Shown here piece by piece: positions 28,811 to 36,364 of a stretch of DNA of 64,000 nucleotides (position 1 is the stretch's first letter; every line of letters starts with the position of its first letter). The stretch spans positions 1 to 64,000 of the forward strand of contig NZ_BCRJ01000073.1 in assembly GCF_001552535.1 (NCBI RefSeq), in the 5' to 3' direction. A program made the position numbers and the translations under genes. Source of the DNA: Nocardioides jensenii JCM 1364 = NBRC 14755 (lineage in GTDB: Bacteria > Actinomycetota > Actinomycetes > Propionibacteriales > Nocardioidaceae). The notes beneath the pieces are model-generated. The model made no database searches and was not told the DNA's origin. It saw only the letters and a program-made list of their open reading frames with translations.

Positions 28811-30376
28811 ATGGCGTCGCGCTTCCGCGTCACATATGCCACTCTCTCTGCCGACAACGACGACCTGCACGCCGCCTACGAACAGGGCCTGGAGACCGCA
28901 CGATCCTGGTTCGGCCAGACCTTGCCGACCTACGTCGGCGGTGAGGCGCGCACGACCGGCGAGCTCTTCGACGTGGTCAGCCCGGTCGACACCTCGGTCG
29001 TGCTCTGCCGCGTGCACACGGCGACCGCGGCCGACGTGGACGACGCGGTGGCCGCCGCCAAGGCCGCCGGGCCCTCGTGGGCCAACACGCCGTGGCGCGA
29101 GCGCGTGGCCATCCTGCGTCGCGCCGGCGACCTGATCAGCGAGCGCTCCAACGAGCTGGCCGCCCTGATGAGCATGGAGGTCGGCAAGAACCGTCTCGAG
29201 GCGCTCGGCGACGTCGAGGAGTCCGCGGTCTTCTTCCGCTACTACTCCGACATGATGGAGAAGCACGACGGCTTCGACGTCGCGATGGACTCCATCGTCG
29301 ACGCCGAGAGCAACCGCAGCGTCATGCGCCCCTACGGCGTGTGGGGCGTGATCAGCCCGTTCAACTTCCCCATGGCGCTGGCCGCCGGCCCGACCGCCGG
29401 CGCCCTGGTCGCCGGCAACACGGTCGTGCTCAAGCCCAGCCCGCAGGGCAGCTTCTCCGCGATCAAGTTCTACGAGTGCCTGCGTGACGCCGGCCTGCCC
29501 GCCGGGGTGCTGCACGTGGTGCCCGGTGGTGACGAGATCGGCAAGGCCGTCGTCGCGCACCAGGACGTCGCCGGCCTGACCTTCACCGGCTCCTACGAGG
29601 TCGGCATGTCGATCTACCGGCAGTTCGCCACGGCGTACCCGAAGCCGGTCGTGTGCGAGATGGGCGGCAAGAACCCGACCATCGTCTCCCGCAAGGCCGA
29701 CATCGAGCAGGCTGCTGCCGGCATCGCCCGCTCTGCCTTCGGGTTCTCCGGCCAGAAGTGCTCCGCCTGCTCCCGGGTGTACGTCGAACGCGAGGCTTAC
29801 GAGCCGTTGATCGCGGCCCTGGCCGAGAAGGCGACGGCGCTGGCGCTCGGCAACCCGACCGACCGCGACGTGTTCCTCGGGCCGGTGATCGACGAGGCCG
29901 CAGTGGCTCGGTTCACCGAGGCCGTCGAGCATGCCCGCAGCAACGGCCGCGTGGTGACCGGTGGTGACGTGGTCGGCAAGAGCCCCGCCGGAGCCGTGGG
30001 TCACTACCTCGCGCCGACCGTGGTGACCGACCTGCCCACCGACGACCGGCTGTTCCGCGAGGAGCTCTTCGTGCCGTTCGTGGCGGTGGCACCGGTCGAC
30101 TCCGTCGACGAGGGCCTGGCCCTGGCCAACGACACCGACCTGGGCCTGACGGCCGGGTTCTTCTCCACCGACGACTCCGAGGTCCAGCAGTTCCTCGACA
30201 CGATCGAGGCCGGTGTCGTCTACGTGAACCGCGCCGCGGGGGCAACGACCGGCGCCTGGCCCGGCGTCCAGCCGTTCGGCGGCTGGAAGGGCTCCGGCAC
30301 CGCCGGCAAGGCCGGTGGCGGGCACTACTACGTGCAGCAATTCCTTCGTGAACAATCCAGAACGGTGGTCTCTTGA
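28811..30376 (+). CDS. aldehyde dehydrogenase (glutamate-semialdehyde/P5C dehydrogenase-like)
   Basis: This 521-residue NAD(P)-dependent aldehyde dehydrogenase has the coenzyme-fold GVISPFNFPMALAAGP, the general base in EMGGKNPT and the nucleophile in SGQKCSACS. VNRAAGATTGAWPGVQPFGG near the C terminus resembles the 1-pyrroline-5-carboxylate dehydrogenase branch. First of three overlapping genes, with two class III aminotransferases, so it probably oxidises the semialdehyde made by one of them. GGAGG precedes the ATG; the mRNA likely has a leader of about 90 nt. The true substrate (glutamate, succinate or aminoadipate semialdehyde) is not decided. Confidence 0.82.
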   Translation: MASRFRVTYATLSADNDDLHAAYEQGLETARSWFGQTLPTYVGGEARTTGELFDVVSPVDTSVVLCRVHTATAADVDDAVAAAKAAGPSWANTPWRERVAILRRAGDLISERSNELAALMSMEVGKNRLEALGDVEESAVFFRYYSDMMEKHDGFDVAMDSIVDAESNRSVMRPYGVWGVISPFNFPMALAAGPTAGALVAGNTVVLKPSPQGSFSAIKFYECLRDAGLPAGVLHVVPGGDEIGKAVVAHQDVAGLTFTGSYEVGMSIYRQFATAYPKPVVCEMGGKNPTIVSRKADIEQAAAGIARSAFGFSGQKCSACSRVYVEREAYEPLIAALAEKATALALGNPTDRDVFLGPVIDEAAVARFTEAVEHARSNGRVVTGGDVVGKSPAGAVGHYLAPTVVTDLPTDDRLFREELFVPFVAVAPVDSVDEGLALANDTDLGLTAGFFSTDDSEVQQFLDTIEAGVVYVNRAAGATTGAWPGVQPFGGWKGSGTAGKAGGGHYYVQQFLREQSRTVVS

Positions 30377-31725
30377 TGACGCAGGTGGCAACGAACCCGA
30401 CGTGGCTGGGCGACCGGCCGGTGCCCGACATCCGCACGGCCCTGCCCGGGCCCGAGGGTCAGAAGGTGCTCGACCGGGACGGCGGCGTGACCAGTCCGTC
30501 GCTGCCGCGGGCCTACCCGTTGGTGCCGGCGCGGGGCCACGGGGCGGTCATCGAGGACCCCGACGGCAACCTCTTCCTCGACTTCAACGCCGGCATCGCG
30601 GTGAACTCCACCGGCCACTGCCACCCGCGCGTGGTGGAGGCGGTGCAGGCCCAGGCCGCTGAGCTGCTGCACTACTCGGCCAGCGACTTCTACCTCCCGA
30701 TCTACTCCCAGATGTGCGAGGCGCTGGCCCGCACCCTGCCGATCTCGGGTCCGAAGCGGGTCTTCCTGACCAACTCCGGCGCCGAGGCCGTCGAGGGCTC
30801 GATCAAGCTCGCCCGCTACGCCACGGGTCGCCCCTACGTGATCAGCTTCTACGGCGCGTTCCACGGCCGCACCTACGGAGCGGTGAGCCTGACCGCCTCG
30901 AAGGCGAAGTACCACCAGGGCTTCGGGCCGTTGCTGCCCGGCGTGCTGCACGCGCCGTACGCCTTCAGCGAGCGCGACCCCGAGACCGGCGCCCGGGTGC
31001 ACGACGAGGACGCGACTTTCGACTACCTCGAGAACACCCTGTTCCGCTACGAGGTGCCGCCGACCGAGGTGGCCGCGATCTTCCTCGAGCCGGTGCAGGG
31101 CGAGGGCGGCTACATCGTGCCGCCCGCCTCGTGGGTGCAGCGGCTGCGTGACCTGTGCGACCGCCACGGCATCCTGCTGGTCGCCGACGAGGTGCAGTCC
31201 GGGATGGGCCGCACCGGCAAGATGTGGGCGATCGAGCTGGCCGACGTCGAGCCGGACATCATCATCAGCGCCAAGGGCATCGCATCGGGTCTGCCGCTCG
31301 GCGCGTTCGCGGCGAAGGCCGAGCTGATGGAGAAGTGGGGCGCCGGGGCACACGGGTCGACGTACGGCGGCAGCCCGGTGGCCTGCGCCGCCGGCCTGGC
31401 CACCCTCGAGACGATTCAGACCGAGGGCCTGGTCGAGAACGCCACCAAGATCGGCGAGGAGCTCGTGCCGGGGCTCAAGGACCTGCAGTCCAGGTTCCCG
31501 AAGATGATCACCGACGTGCGCGGGGTCGGGCTGATGCTCGGCGTCGAGTTCCGCACGCCCGAGCAGGCTGCGGCCGTGCAGCAGCGTGCCTTCGAACAGG
31601 GCCTGCTGGTGCTGGAGTGCGGTGAGAGCACGATCCGGATGTCGCCCCCACTGGTGGTCACGCCCGAGCAGGCACAGGTCGCGCTGCGGATCTTCGGCGA
31701 CTCGGTGGCCGCGGTCGCGGAGTGA
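30376..31725 (+). CDS. class III aminotransferase (4-aminobutyrate/ornithine type)
   Basis: This 449-residue fold-type I PLP aminotransferase has TNSGAEAVEGSIKLAR, FYGAFHGRT (pyridine-ring stacking) and the PLP lysine in SAKGIASGLPLGA. It is close to GabT and ornithine/acetylornithine transaminases, moving a terminal amino group to 2-oxoglutarate. The ATG overlaps the upstream TGA by one base (TGATG). Together with the aldehyde dehydrogenase it fits catabolism of GABA, ornithine, lysine or a diamine product (inference). Confidence 0.83.
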   Translation: MTQVATNPTWLGDRPVPDIRTALPGPEGQKVLDRDGGVTSPSLPRAYPLVPARGHGAVIEDPDGNLFLDFNAGIAVNSTGHCHPRVVEAVQAQAAELLHYSASDFYLPIYSQMCEALARTLPISGPKRVFLTNSGAEAVEGSIKLARYATGRPYVISFYGAFHGRTYGAVSLTASKAKYHQGFGPLLPGVLHAPYAFSERDPETGARVHDEDATFDYLENTLFRYEVPPTEVAAIFLEPVQGEGGYIVPPASWVQRLRDLCDRHGILLVADEVQSGMGRTGKMWAIELADVEPDIIISAKGIASGLPLGAFAAKAELMEKWGAGAHGSTYGGSPVACAAGLATLETIQTEGLVENATKIGEELVPGLKDLQSRFPKMITDVRGVGLMLGVEFRTPEQAAAVQQRAFEQGLLVLECGESTIRMSPPLVVTPEQAQVALRIFGDSVAAVAE

Positions 31726-33035
31726 GCAAGCACGTCTTCTCGCGCGGCGGTGACCGACTCCCGGTCGCCGCCCGCGGGAGCGGCGCGGAGATCTTCGACA
31801 CCGACGGTCGCCGCTACCTCGACGGCTCCGGCGGCGCCATCGTGGTCGGCATCGGCCACGGCGTGACCGAGGTCGCCGACGCGATCGCCGACCAGGCCCG
31901 CTCCATCGCCTACGTGCACGGGTCGGCGTTCACCTCCGGCTCCCTGGAGGCGTACGCCGAGGAGCTGGCGCCGCTGCTGCCGATGGACGACCCGCACGTC
32001 TACCCGGTCTCCGGCGGAAGCGAGGCGGTCGAGACCGCGTTGAAGATGGCCCGGGCCTTTCACCTGGCGCGCGGTGAGGACCGGCACGTCATCATCGGAC
32101 GAGCCGGCGCCTATCACGGCAACACTCGCGGAGCCCTCGACGTCTCCGGCCGACCGGCGCTGCGTGCGCCGTACCTCCCGTGGCTGGGCGCGGCCGAGCA
32201 CACCACCACGCCGTACGAGTTCCGCTGCCCGTTCCCCGACAGCCATCCCGACGCCTGCGGGCCCCGGCACGCCGACGCGCTCGACGCGCTGATCGAGCAG
32301 ACCGGCCCCGGCCAGGTGGCTGCGTTCATCGCCGAGCCGATCTCCGGTGCTGCCCTGGGGGGCTGCGTGCCGCCGTCGGACTACTGGCCGGCGATCGCGG
32401 AGGTGTGCCGTCGCCACGGCGTGCTGCTGATCGCCGACGAGGTGATGACCGGCTTCGGCCGCACCGGCGCCTGGTTCGGCAGCGACCATTTCGGGCTGCG
32501 CCCGGACCTGATGGTGCTGGCCAAGGGTGCCGCGTCGGGCTACTGGCCGCTGGGTCTGGCGGTCGCCTCGGGTCACGTCCACGACGAGCTGATCAGCGGC
32601 GGGTTCACGCACGGATTCACCTACTCCCACCACGTGGTCGGGGCGGCCGCCGGACGCGCCGTGCTCGCTCACCTGCGTGAGCACGACCTGGTGAGAGCGT
32701 CGGCGGAGCGCGGCGACCAGCTCGACACCGCCCTGCGCACGAAGCTGGGGGAGCATCCGTCGGTGGGGGACATTCGTGGACTCGGCCTGCTGCGTGGCAT
32801 CGAGCTCGTCGCCGACCGCCGTACGGCGCAGCCGTTCGCCAGGTCCGAGCGCGTGATCGAGCGCGTCGTCGTGGCCGGAAAGGAGCGCGGTGTGCTGCTC
32901 TACCCGTCGACCGGGTGTGCGAACGGCACCGACGGTGACCTCGTGGTGCTCGGGCCGCCCCTGGTGGTCACGCCCGCTCAGACCGAGGAGCTCGCCTCAC
33001 TCACCGCAGCCGCGATCCGGGACGTCCTCGGCTGA
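31722..33035 (+). CDS. class III aminotransferase (second)
   Basis: This 437-residue fold-type I PLP aminotransferase of the omega-amino acid:pyruvate group has VSGGSEAVETALKMAR, GAYHGNTRG, IADEVMTGFGRTG and the PLP lysine in LAKGAASGYWPLG. It starts with GTG overlapping the stop of the first aminotransferase and is the last gene of the operon. Only moderately similar to its neighbour, so the two likely act on different amines. The gene ends 2 nt before a 21-bp repeat array. Confidence 0.82.
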   Translation: MSKHVFSRGGDRLPVAARGSGAEIFDTDGRRYLDGSGGAIVVGIGHGVTEVADAIADQARSIAYVHGSAFTSGSLEAYAEELAPLLPMDDPHVYPVSGGSEAVETALKMARAFHLARGEDRHVIIGRAGAYHGNTRGALDVSGRPALRAPYLPWLGAAEHTTTPYEFRCPFPDSHPDACGPRHADALDALIEQTGPGQVAAFIAEPISGAALGGCVPPSDYWPAIAEVCRRHGVLLIADEVMTGFGRTGAWFGSDHFGLRPDLMVLAKGAASGYWPLGLAVASGHVHDELISGGFTHGFTYSHHVVGAAAGRAVLAHLREHDLVRASAERGDQLDTALRTKLGEHPSVGDIRGLGLLRGIELVADRRTAQPFARSERVIERVVVAGKERGVLLYPSTGCANGTDGDLVVLGPPLVVTPAQTEELASLTAAAIRDVLG

Positions 33036-33037
33036 TC

Positions 33038-33145
33038 GACCCGTCGTGAATTCGAGAGGATGGCCCGAACTGGCGACGGGTCGACCCGAACTGGCGACGG
33101 GTCGAACCGAACTGGCGACGGGTCGAACCGAACTGGCGACGGGTC
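33038..33145. repeat. palindromic array of five 21-bp repeats (array 2)
   Basis: One unit on one strand (GACCCGTCGTGAATTCG, 33038-33054) faces four units in the opposite orientation at 33066, 33087, 33108 and 33129 (CGAACTGGCGACGGGTC), with an exact 21-bp period. It is the same family as array 1. It fills the whole gap between two convergent genes, and the last unit runs into the stop codon of the minus-strand gene (33144-33146). Confidence 0.92.
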
Positions 33146-33677
33146 AGCGCCAGTGGTCGCGCAGGTGTGCCGAACCCGAGGGGCCGTGGACGACGTGGAG
33201 CTCCGGGTCGCGCACCCACAGATTGCGAACCGTGGTCAAGACGAGAAGCCCGAACAGGGCGACGCCGGCGACGTAGTGGATCATCGCCGATCCGGCCTGC
33301 TCGGAGGACTCGTCCGAGCCCCGGGCGATCAGGGAGACCAAGACGGGCGCCAGCGAGCCGACCGCCATCAGCCAGAACGACACGACTCCGGCACGCACCG
33401 CGAATCGGCCCTGCCCGCGGTCGAAGGCGACGATGCAGACCATCACCGCGATCGCCGTGGCGATCACCAGACCGAGGAAGCCGGCTGCGATCACCTTCTG
33501 CGCGCCGCCTTCGTCGAAGAGACCCACGGTGGTCACGACGGAGTAGTCCGTGCCCTTCTCCGTGTAGTAGGTGCGGAACGCCCCCAGGCACAGGAACACC
33601 GCGGCGGCGGCGCTGAGGACCTTGACGGCATAGCCCTCGAGGCGGTCGATTCGGTCGGCTAGCTGCTGGTCGTCCAT
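33144..33677 (-). CDS. four-helix membrane protein of unknown function
   Basis: This 177-residue protein has four predicted membrane helices (about residues 18-38, 58-82, 93-115 and 135-155), a short coiled N terminus (MDDQQLADRIDRLEGYAVKV) and a cytosolic C-terminal tail. ATG 33677 lies 10 nt after the SDR stop, so the two genes are probably cotranscribed. I recognise no family. The TGA stop lies in the last unit of the 21-bp repeat array. Confidence 0.65.
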   Translation of the reverse strand: MDDQQLADRIDRLEGYAVKVLSAAAAVFLCLGAFRTYYTEKGTDYSVVTTVGLFDEGGAQKVIAAGFLGLVIATAIAVMVCIVAFDRGQGRFAVRAGVVSFWLMAVGSLAPVLVSLIARGSDESSEQAGSAMIHYVAGVALFGLLVLTTVRNLWVRDPELHVVHGPSGSAHLRDHWR

Positions 33678-33687
33678 GCGCTCGGTT

Positions 33688-34602
33688 CTACCGCATCCGG
33701 TCACTGGAGGTGGTGGCCCGGGCTGCGTCGGAGTCGGGGAACCGGCGGTCGGAGGAGGCGAAGAGCAGGTCGGAGAGCCGCGGCGCCACCAGGTTGACCA
33801 CCTCCGCAACGGCACCGGGGATCGTGCCGACAGTCAGTGGCCGGTCCTCCAGGGCGTGGACCACCTTCGTCGCCGCACGCTCGGGGGAGAGGGCCGGCAG
33901 CTTCGCGTAGGCATCGGTGGGCGCCACCATCGAGGTGCGCACCAGCGCGAACCGCATGTTCGTGAACGTGACGCCATCGGCCCAGGCCTCCCGCCCCGCG
34001 ATCCGGGAGAACGTGTCGAGGGCCGTCTTCGAGGCGATGTAGGCGGCGTACTTGGGGGCCTTCACCTGGGTTCCCCAGGTGCCGACGTTGACCACGTGCC
34101 CGAACCCCTGCTCGCGCATCGTCGGCAGCAGGCCGAGGACCAGCCGCACCGGCGCGAAGTAGTTGATCGCCATCGTGCGCTCGAAGTCGTGGGCCCGGTC
34201 GTAGGAGAGCGCCAGCGAGCGGCGGATCGAGCGCCCGGCGTTGTTGACCAGGTAGTGGACCTCGTCGTGGTCGGCCAGCACCCGCGCGACGAGCTCGTCC
34301 ACGGCCGCGGCGTCGCTGAGGTCGGCGGTGTACGTCGAGGCGCTGCCACCGTCGGCCCGGATCGCGGCGGCGACCCGGTCGAGCTCGTCGGAACGCCGGG
34401 CCACCAGGAGCACGTGTCCGCCACGGCGTGCGACGGCGTACGCCGTGGCCTCTCCGATACCTGAGGAGGCACCCGTGATCAGCACGGTCCGGTCGGCGAG
34501 CGGGCTGGCCGCCAGGTCGGAGGCGGGCGCCAGCCGGGCGGCGATCGGACGGATCACCTGGCGTCGGATGCGGGCGACTGGGGTCAGGAACAGCGCGGTC
34601 AC
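33688..34602 (-). CDS. short-chain dehydrogenase/reductase
   Basis: This 304-residue Rossmann-fold SDR has the cofactor loop TGASSGIG (about residues 43-50), NNAG, and the catalytic YxxxK in YIASK. The usual catalytic Ser, 13 residues before the Tyr, is Thr (NVGTWGTQ). The C-terminal extension and N-terminal amphipathic stretch suggest membrane association, as in SDRs acting on acyl or lipid substrates. The GTG at 34602 is preferred over 34611 because TACGGT ends 7 nt before it (leaderless). Confidence 0.8.
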   Translation of the reverse strand: MTALFLTPVARIRRQVIRPIAARLAPASDLAASPLADRTVLITGASSGIGEATAYAVARRGGHVLLVARRSDELDRVAAAIRADGGSASTYTADLSDAAAVDELVARVLADHDEVHYLVNNAGRSIRRSLALSYDRAHDFERTMAINYFAPVRLVLGLLPTMREQGFGHVVNVGTWGTQVKAPKYAAYIASKTALDTFSRIAGREAWADGVTFTNMRFALVRTSMVAPTDAYAKLPALSPERAATKVVHALEDRPLTVGTIPGAVAEVVNLVAPRLSDLLFASSDRRFPDSDAARATTSSDRMR

Positions 34603-34609
34603 ACCCGAC

Positions 34610-34615
34610 ACCGTA
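34610..34615 (-). promoter_or_regulatory. -10 element of a leaderless promoter for the SDR gene
   Basis: TACGGT on the minus strand ends 7 nt before the GTG at 34602. Confidence 0.45.
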
Positions 34616-34734
34616 CGGCGCCCGCGCGGGCTGCGAGCCCGTCGGATGTCCGGAATCCGGGATTTACAAAAGGAATCAGAGTGTCAAGGGCGTCCAATTG
34701 CTACTGGAGGGTAGTGAAGGGTTCGTCGGTCACC

Positions 34735-34740
34735 TAGGCT
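34735..34740 (+). promoter_or_regulatory. -10 element of a leaderless promoter
   Basis: TAGGCT ends 7 nt before the ATG of the semialdehyde dehydrogenase. Confidence 0.55.
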
Positions 34741-34747
34741 CAGGACC

Positions 34748-36364
34748 ATGAGCCAGCAGACCCCGCAACCTGAGCCCCTCGTCGGTGGCCCGCACGACCC
34801 CGAGCACGACCCGGGAGCCACCTATGCGCTCGAGCCCGACTACGCCGCGGCGCTGACCCGGCGCATCGTCTCCACCTCGGGGGAGTCGGCGCCGTCGATC
34901 AGCCCGGTCAACGGCCAGCCGCTGGGCCACGTCCCACAGTCGAGCGAGGACGACATCGTCGAGGCGTTCGCTCGTGCCCGCAAGGCGCAGGCGGCGTGGG
35001 CGCGTACGTCGCTCGACCACCGTGCCGAGATCCTGCTGCGGCTCCACGACCTCGTGCTCGACCGCGAGAGGGAGATCATCGACCTGGCGGTCTGGGAGTC
35101 CGGCAAGGCCCGCAAGGACGCCTATCTCGAGGTCTACCACGTGGCCCTGACCGCGCGTTACTACGCGCGCACGATTCACCGGCACCTCGACACCCAGCGC
35201 CGTGCAGGCGTCGTGCCCGGTGCCACGCGCGTCGACCTGAACCGGGTGCCCAAGGGCGTCGTCGGCATCATCGCGCCGTGGAACTACCCGTTCACGATGG
35301 CACTGTGCGACGGGTTGCCGGCGCTGGCCGCGGGCAACGCGGTGGTCACCAAGCCCGACGGCCAGACCATGCTCACCGCTCTGCTCGGTGCCCAGCTGCT
35401 CGAGGAGGCCGGCTTCCCCAAGGACCTGTGGACCGTCGTCGCCGGCCCGGGTTCGCGGGTGGGCACCTCGCTGATCGCGAAGTCCGACTACGTCTGCTTC
35501 ACCGGCTCCACCGCCACCGGCAAGCGGGTCGCCGCAGGGTGCGCGGAGCGCCTGACCGGCTGCTCGCTCGAGCTCGGCGGCAAGAACCCGATCCTGATCC
35601 TGCGCGACGCCGCGATCGAGAAGGCGGCCGAGGGTGCGGTGCGAGCGACGTTCTCCAACGCCGGCCAGCTCTGCGTGTCCACCGAGCGCCTGCTGGTCGC
35701 CGACCAGGTCTACGACAGGTTCGTCGAGCGGTTCGTGGCGCGCACCGAGGCGATGGTGCTGGGTGCCGGCCACGAGTGGACCACCGACATGGGATCGCTG
35801 ATCTCGCAGGCCCAGCTCGACACGGTCACCGCACACGTCGAGGATGCCGTCGCCAAGGGCGCCAAGGTGCTCACCGGTGGCCGGGCACGACCCGACCTGG
35901 GGCCCTACTACTACGAGCCGACGATCCTCGAGGGGGTCACGCCCGAGATGACCTGCTTCGGCAACGAGACGTTCGGCCCGGTCATCTCGATCTACCGGTT
36001 CCACGACGAGACCGAGGCGATCGCCAGGGCCAACGAGGGCGACTACGGCCTCAACGCCGCGATCTTCAGCCAGGACGGCAAGCGCGCCCGCGCGATCGCC
36101 CGCGAGATCAAGTGCGGCACGGTCAACATCAACGAGGCGTACGGCGCAACGTTCGCGAGCGTCGACGCCCCGATGGGCGGCATGCGCCAGTCGGGCATGG
36201 GTCGTCGTCAGGGCGCCGAGGGCATCCACCGCTACACCGAGTCCCAGTCGGTCGGAACCCAACGCGTGTGGGGATTCCGGCCGGTCAAGGGCATGTCCAA
36301 CGAACTGTTCGCCAAGACGCTCACCGCAAGTGCGCGCCTGATGAAGAAGACGGGTCGCGCATGA
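34748..36364 (+). CDS. succinic semialdehyde dehydrogenase-like aldehyde dehydrogenase
   Basis: This 538-residue NAD(P)-dependent enzyme has GIIAPWNYPFTMALCDG, the general base in LELGGKNPI and the nucleophile in NAGQLCVST. It resembles the actinobacterial GabD2 group that makes succinate from succinate semialdehyde. It is followed with an ATGA overlap by a GMC oxidoreductase, so an alternative is oxidation of an aldehyde made by that flavoenzyme. A leaderless -10 is 7 nt upstream. Confidence 0.82.
   Translation: MSQQTPQPEPLVGGPHDPEHDPGATYALEPDYAAALTRRIVSTSGESAPSISPVNGQPLGHVPQSSEDDIVEAFARARKAQAAWARTSLDHRAEILLRLHDLVLDREREIIDLAVWESGKARKDAYLEVYHVALTARYYARTIHRHLDTQRRAGVVPGATRVDLNRVPKGVVGIIAPWNYPFTMALCDGLPALAAGNAVVTKPDGQTMLTALLGAQLLEEAGFPKDLWTVVAGPGSRVGTSLIAKSDYVCFTGSTATGKRVAAGCAERLTGCSLELGGKNPILILRDAAIEKAAEGAVRATFSNAGQLCVSTERLLVADQVYDRFVERFVARTEAMVLGAGHEWTTDMGSLISQAQLDTVTAHVEDAVAKGAKVLTGGRARPDLGPYYYEPTILEGVTPEMTCFGNETFGPVISIYRFHDETEAIARANEGDYGLNAAIFSQDGKRARAIAREIKCGTVNINEAYGATFASVDAPMGGMRQSGMGRRQGAEGIHRYTESQSVGTQRVWGFRPVKGMSNELFAKTLTASARLMKKTGRA

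Noticed and set aside
33144..34602. Mobile element between the two repeat arrays
   Set aside because: The interval between arrays (16.9-33.1 kb) holds core genes such as guaB and glpD in conserved order, no transposase or integrase, so it is not a transposon bounded by the arrays.
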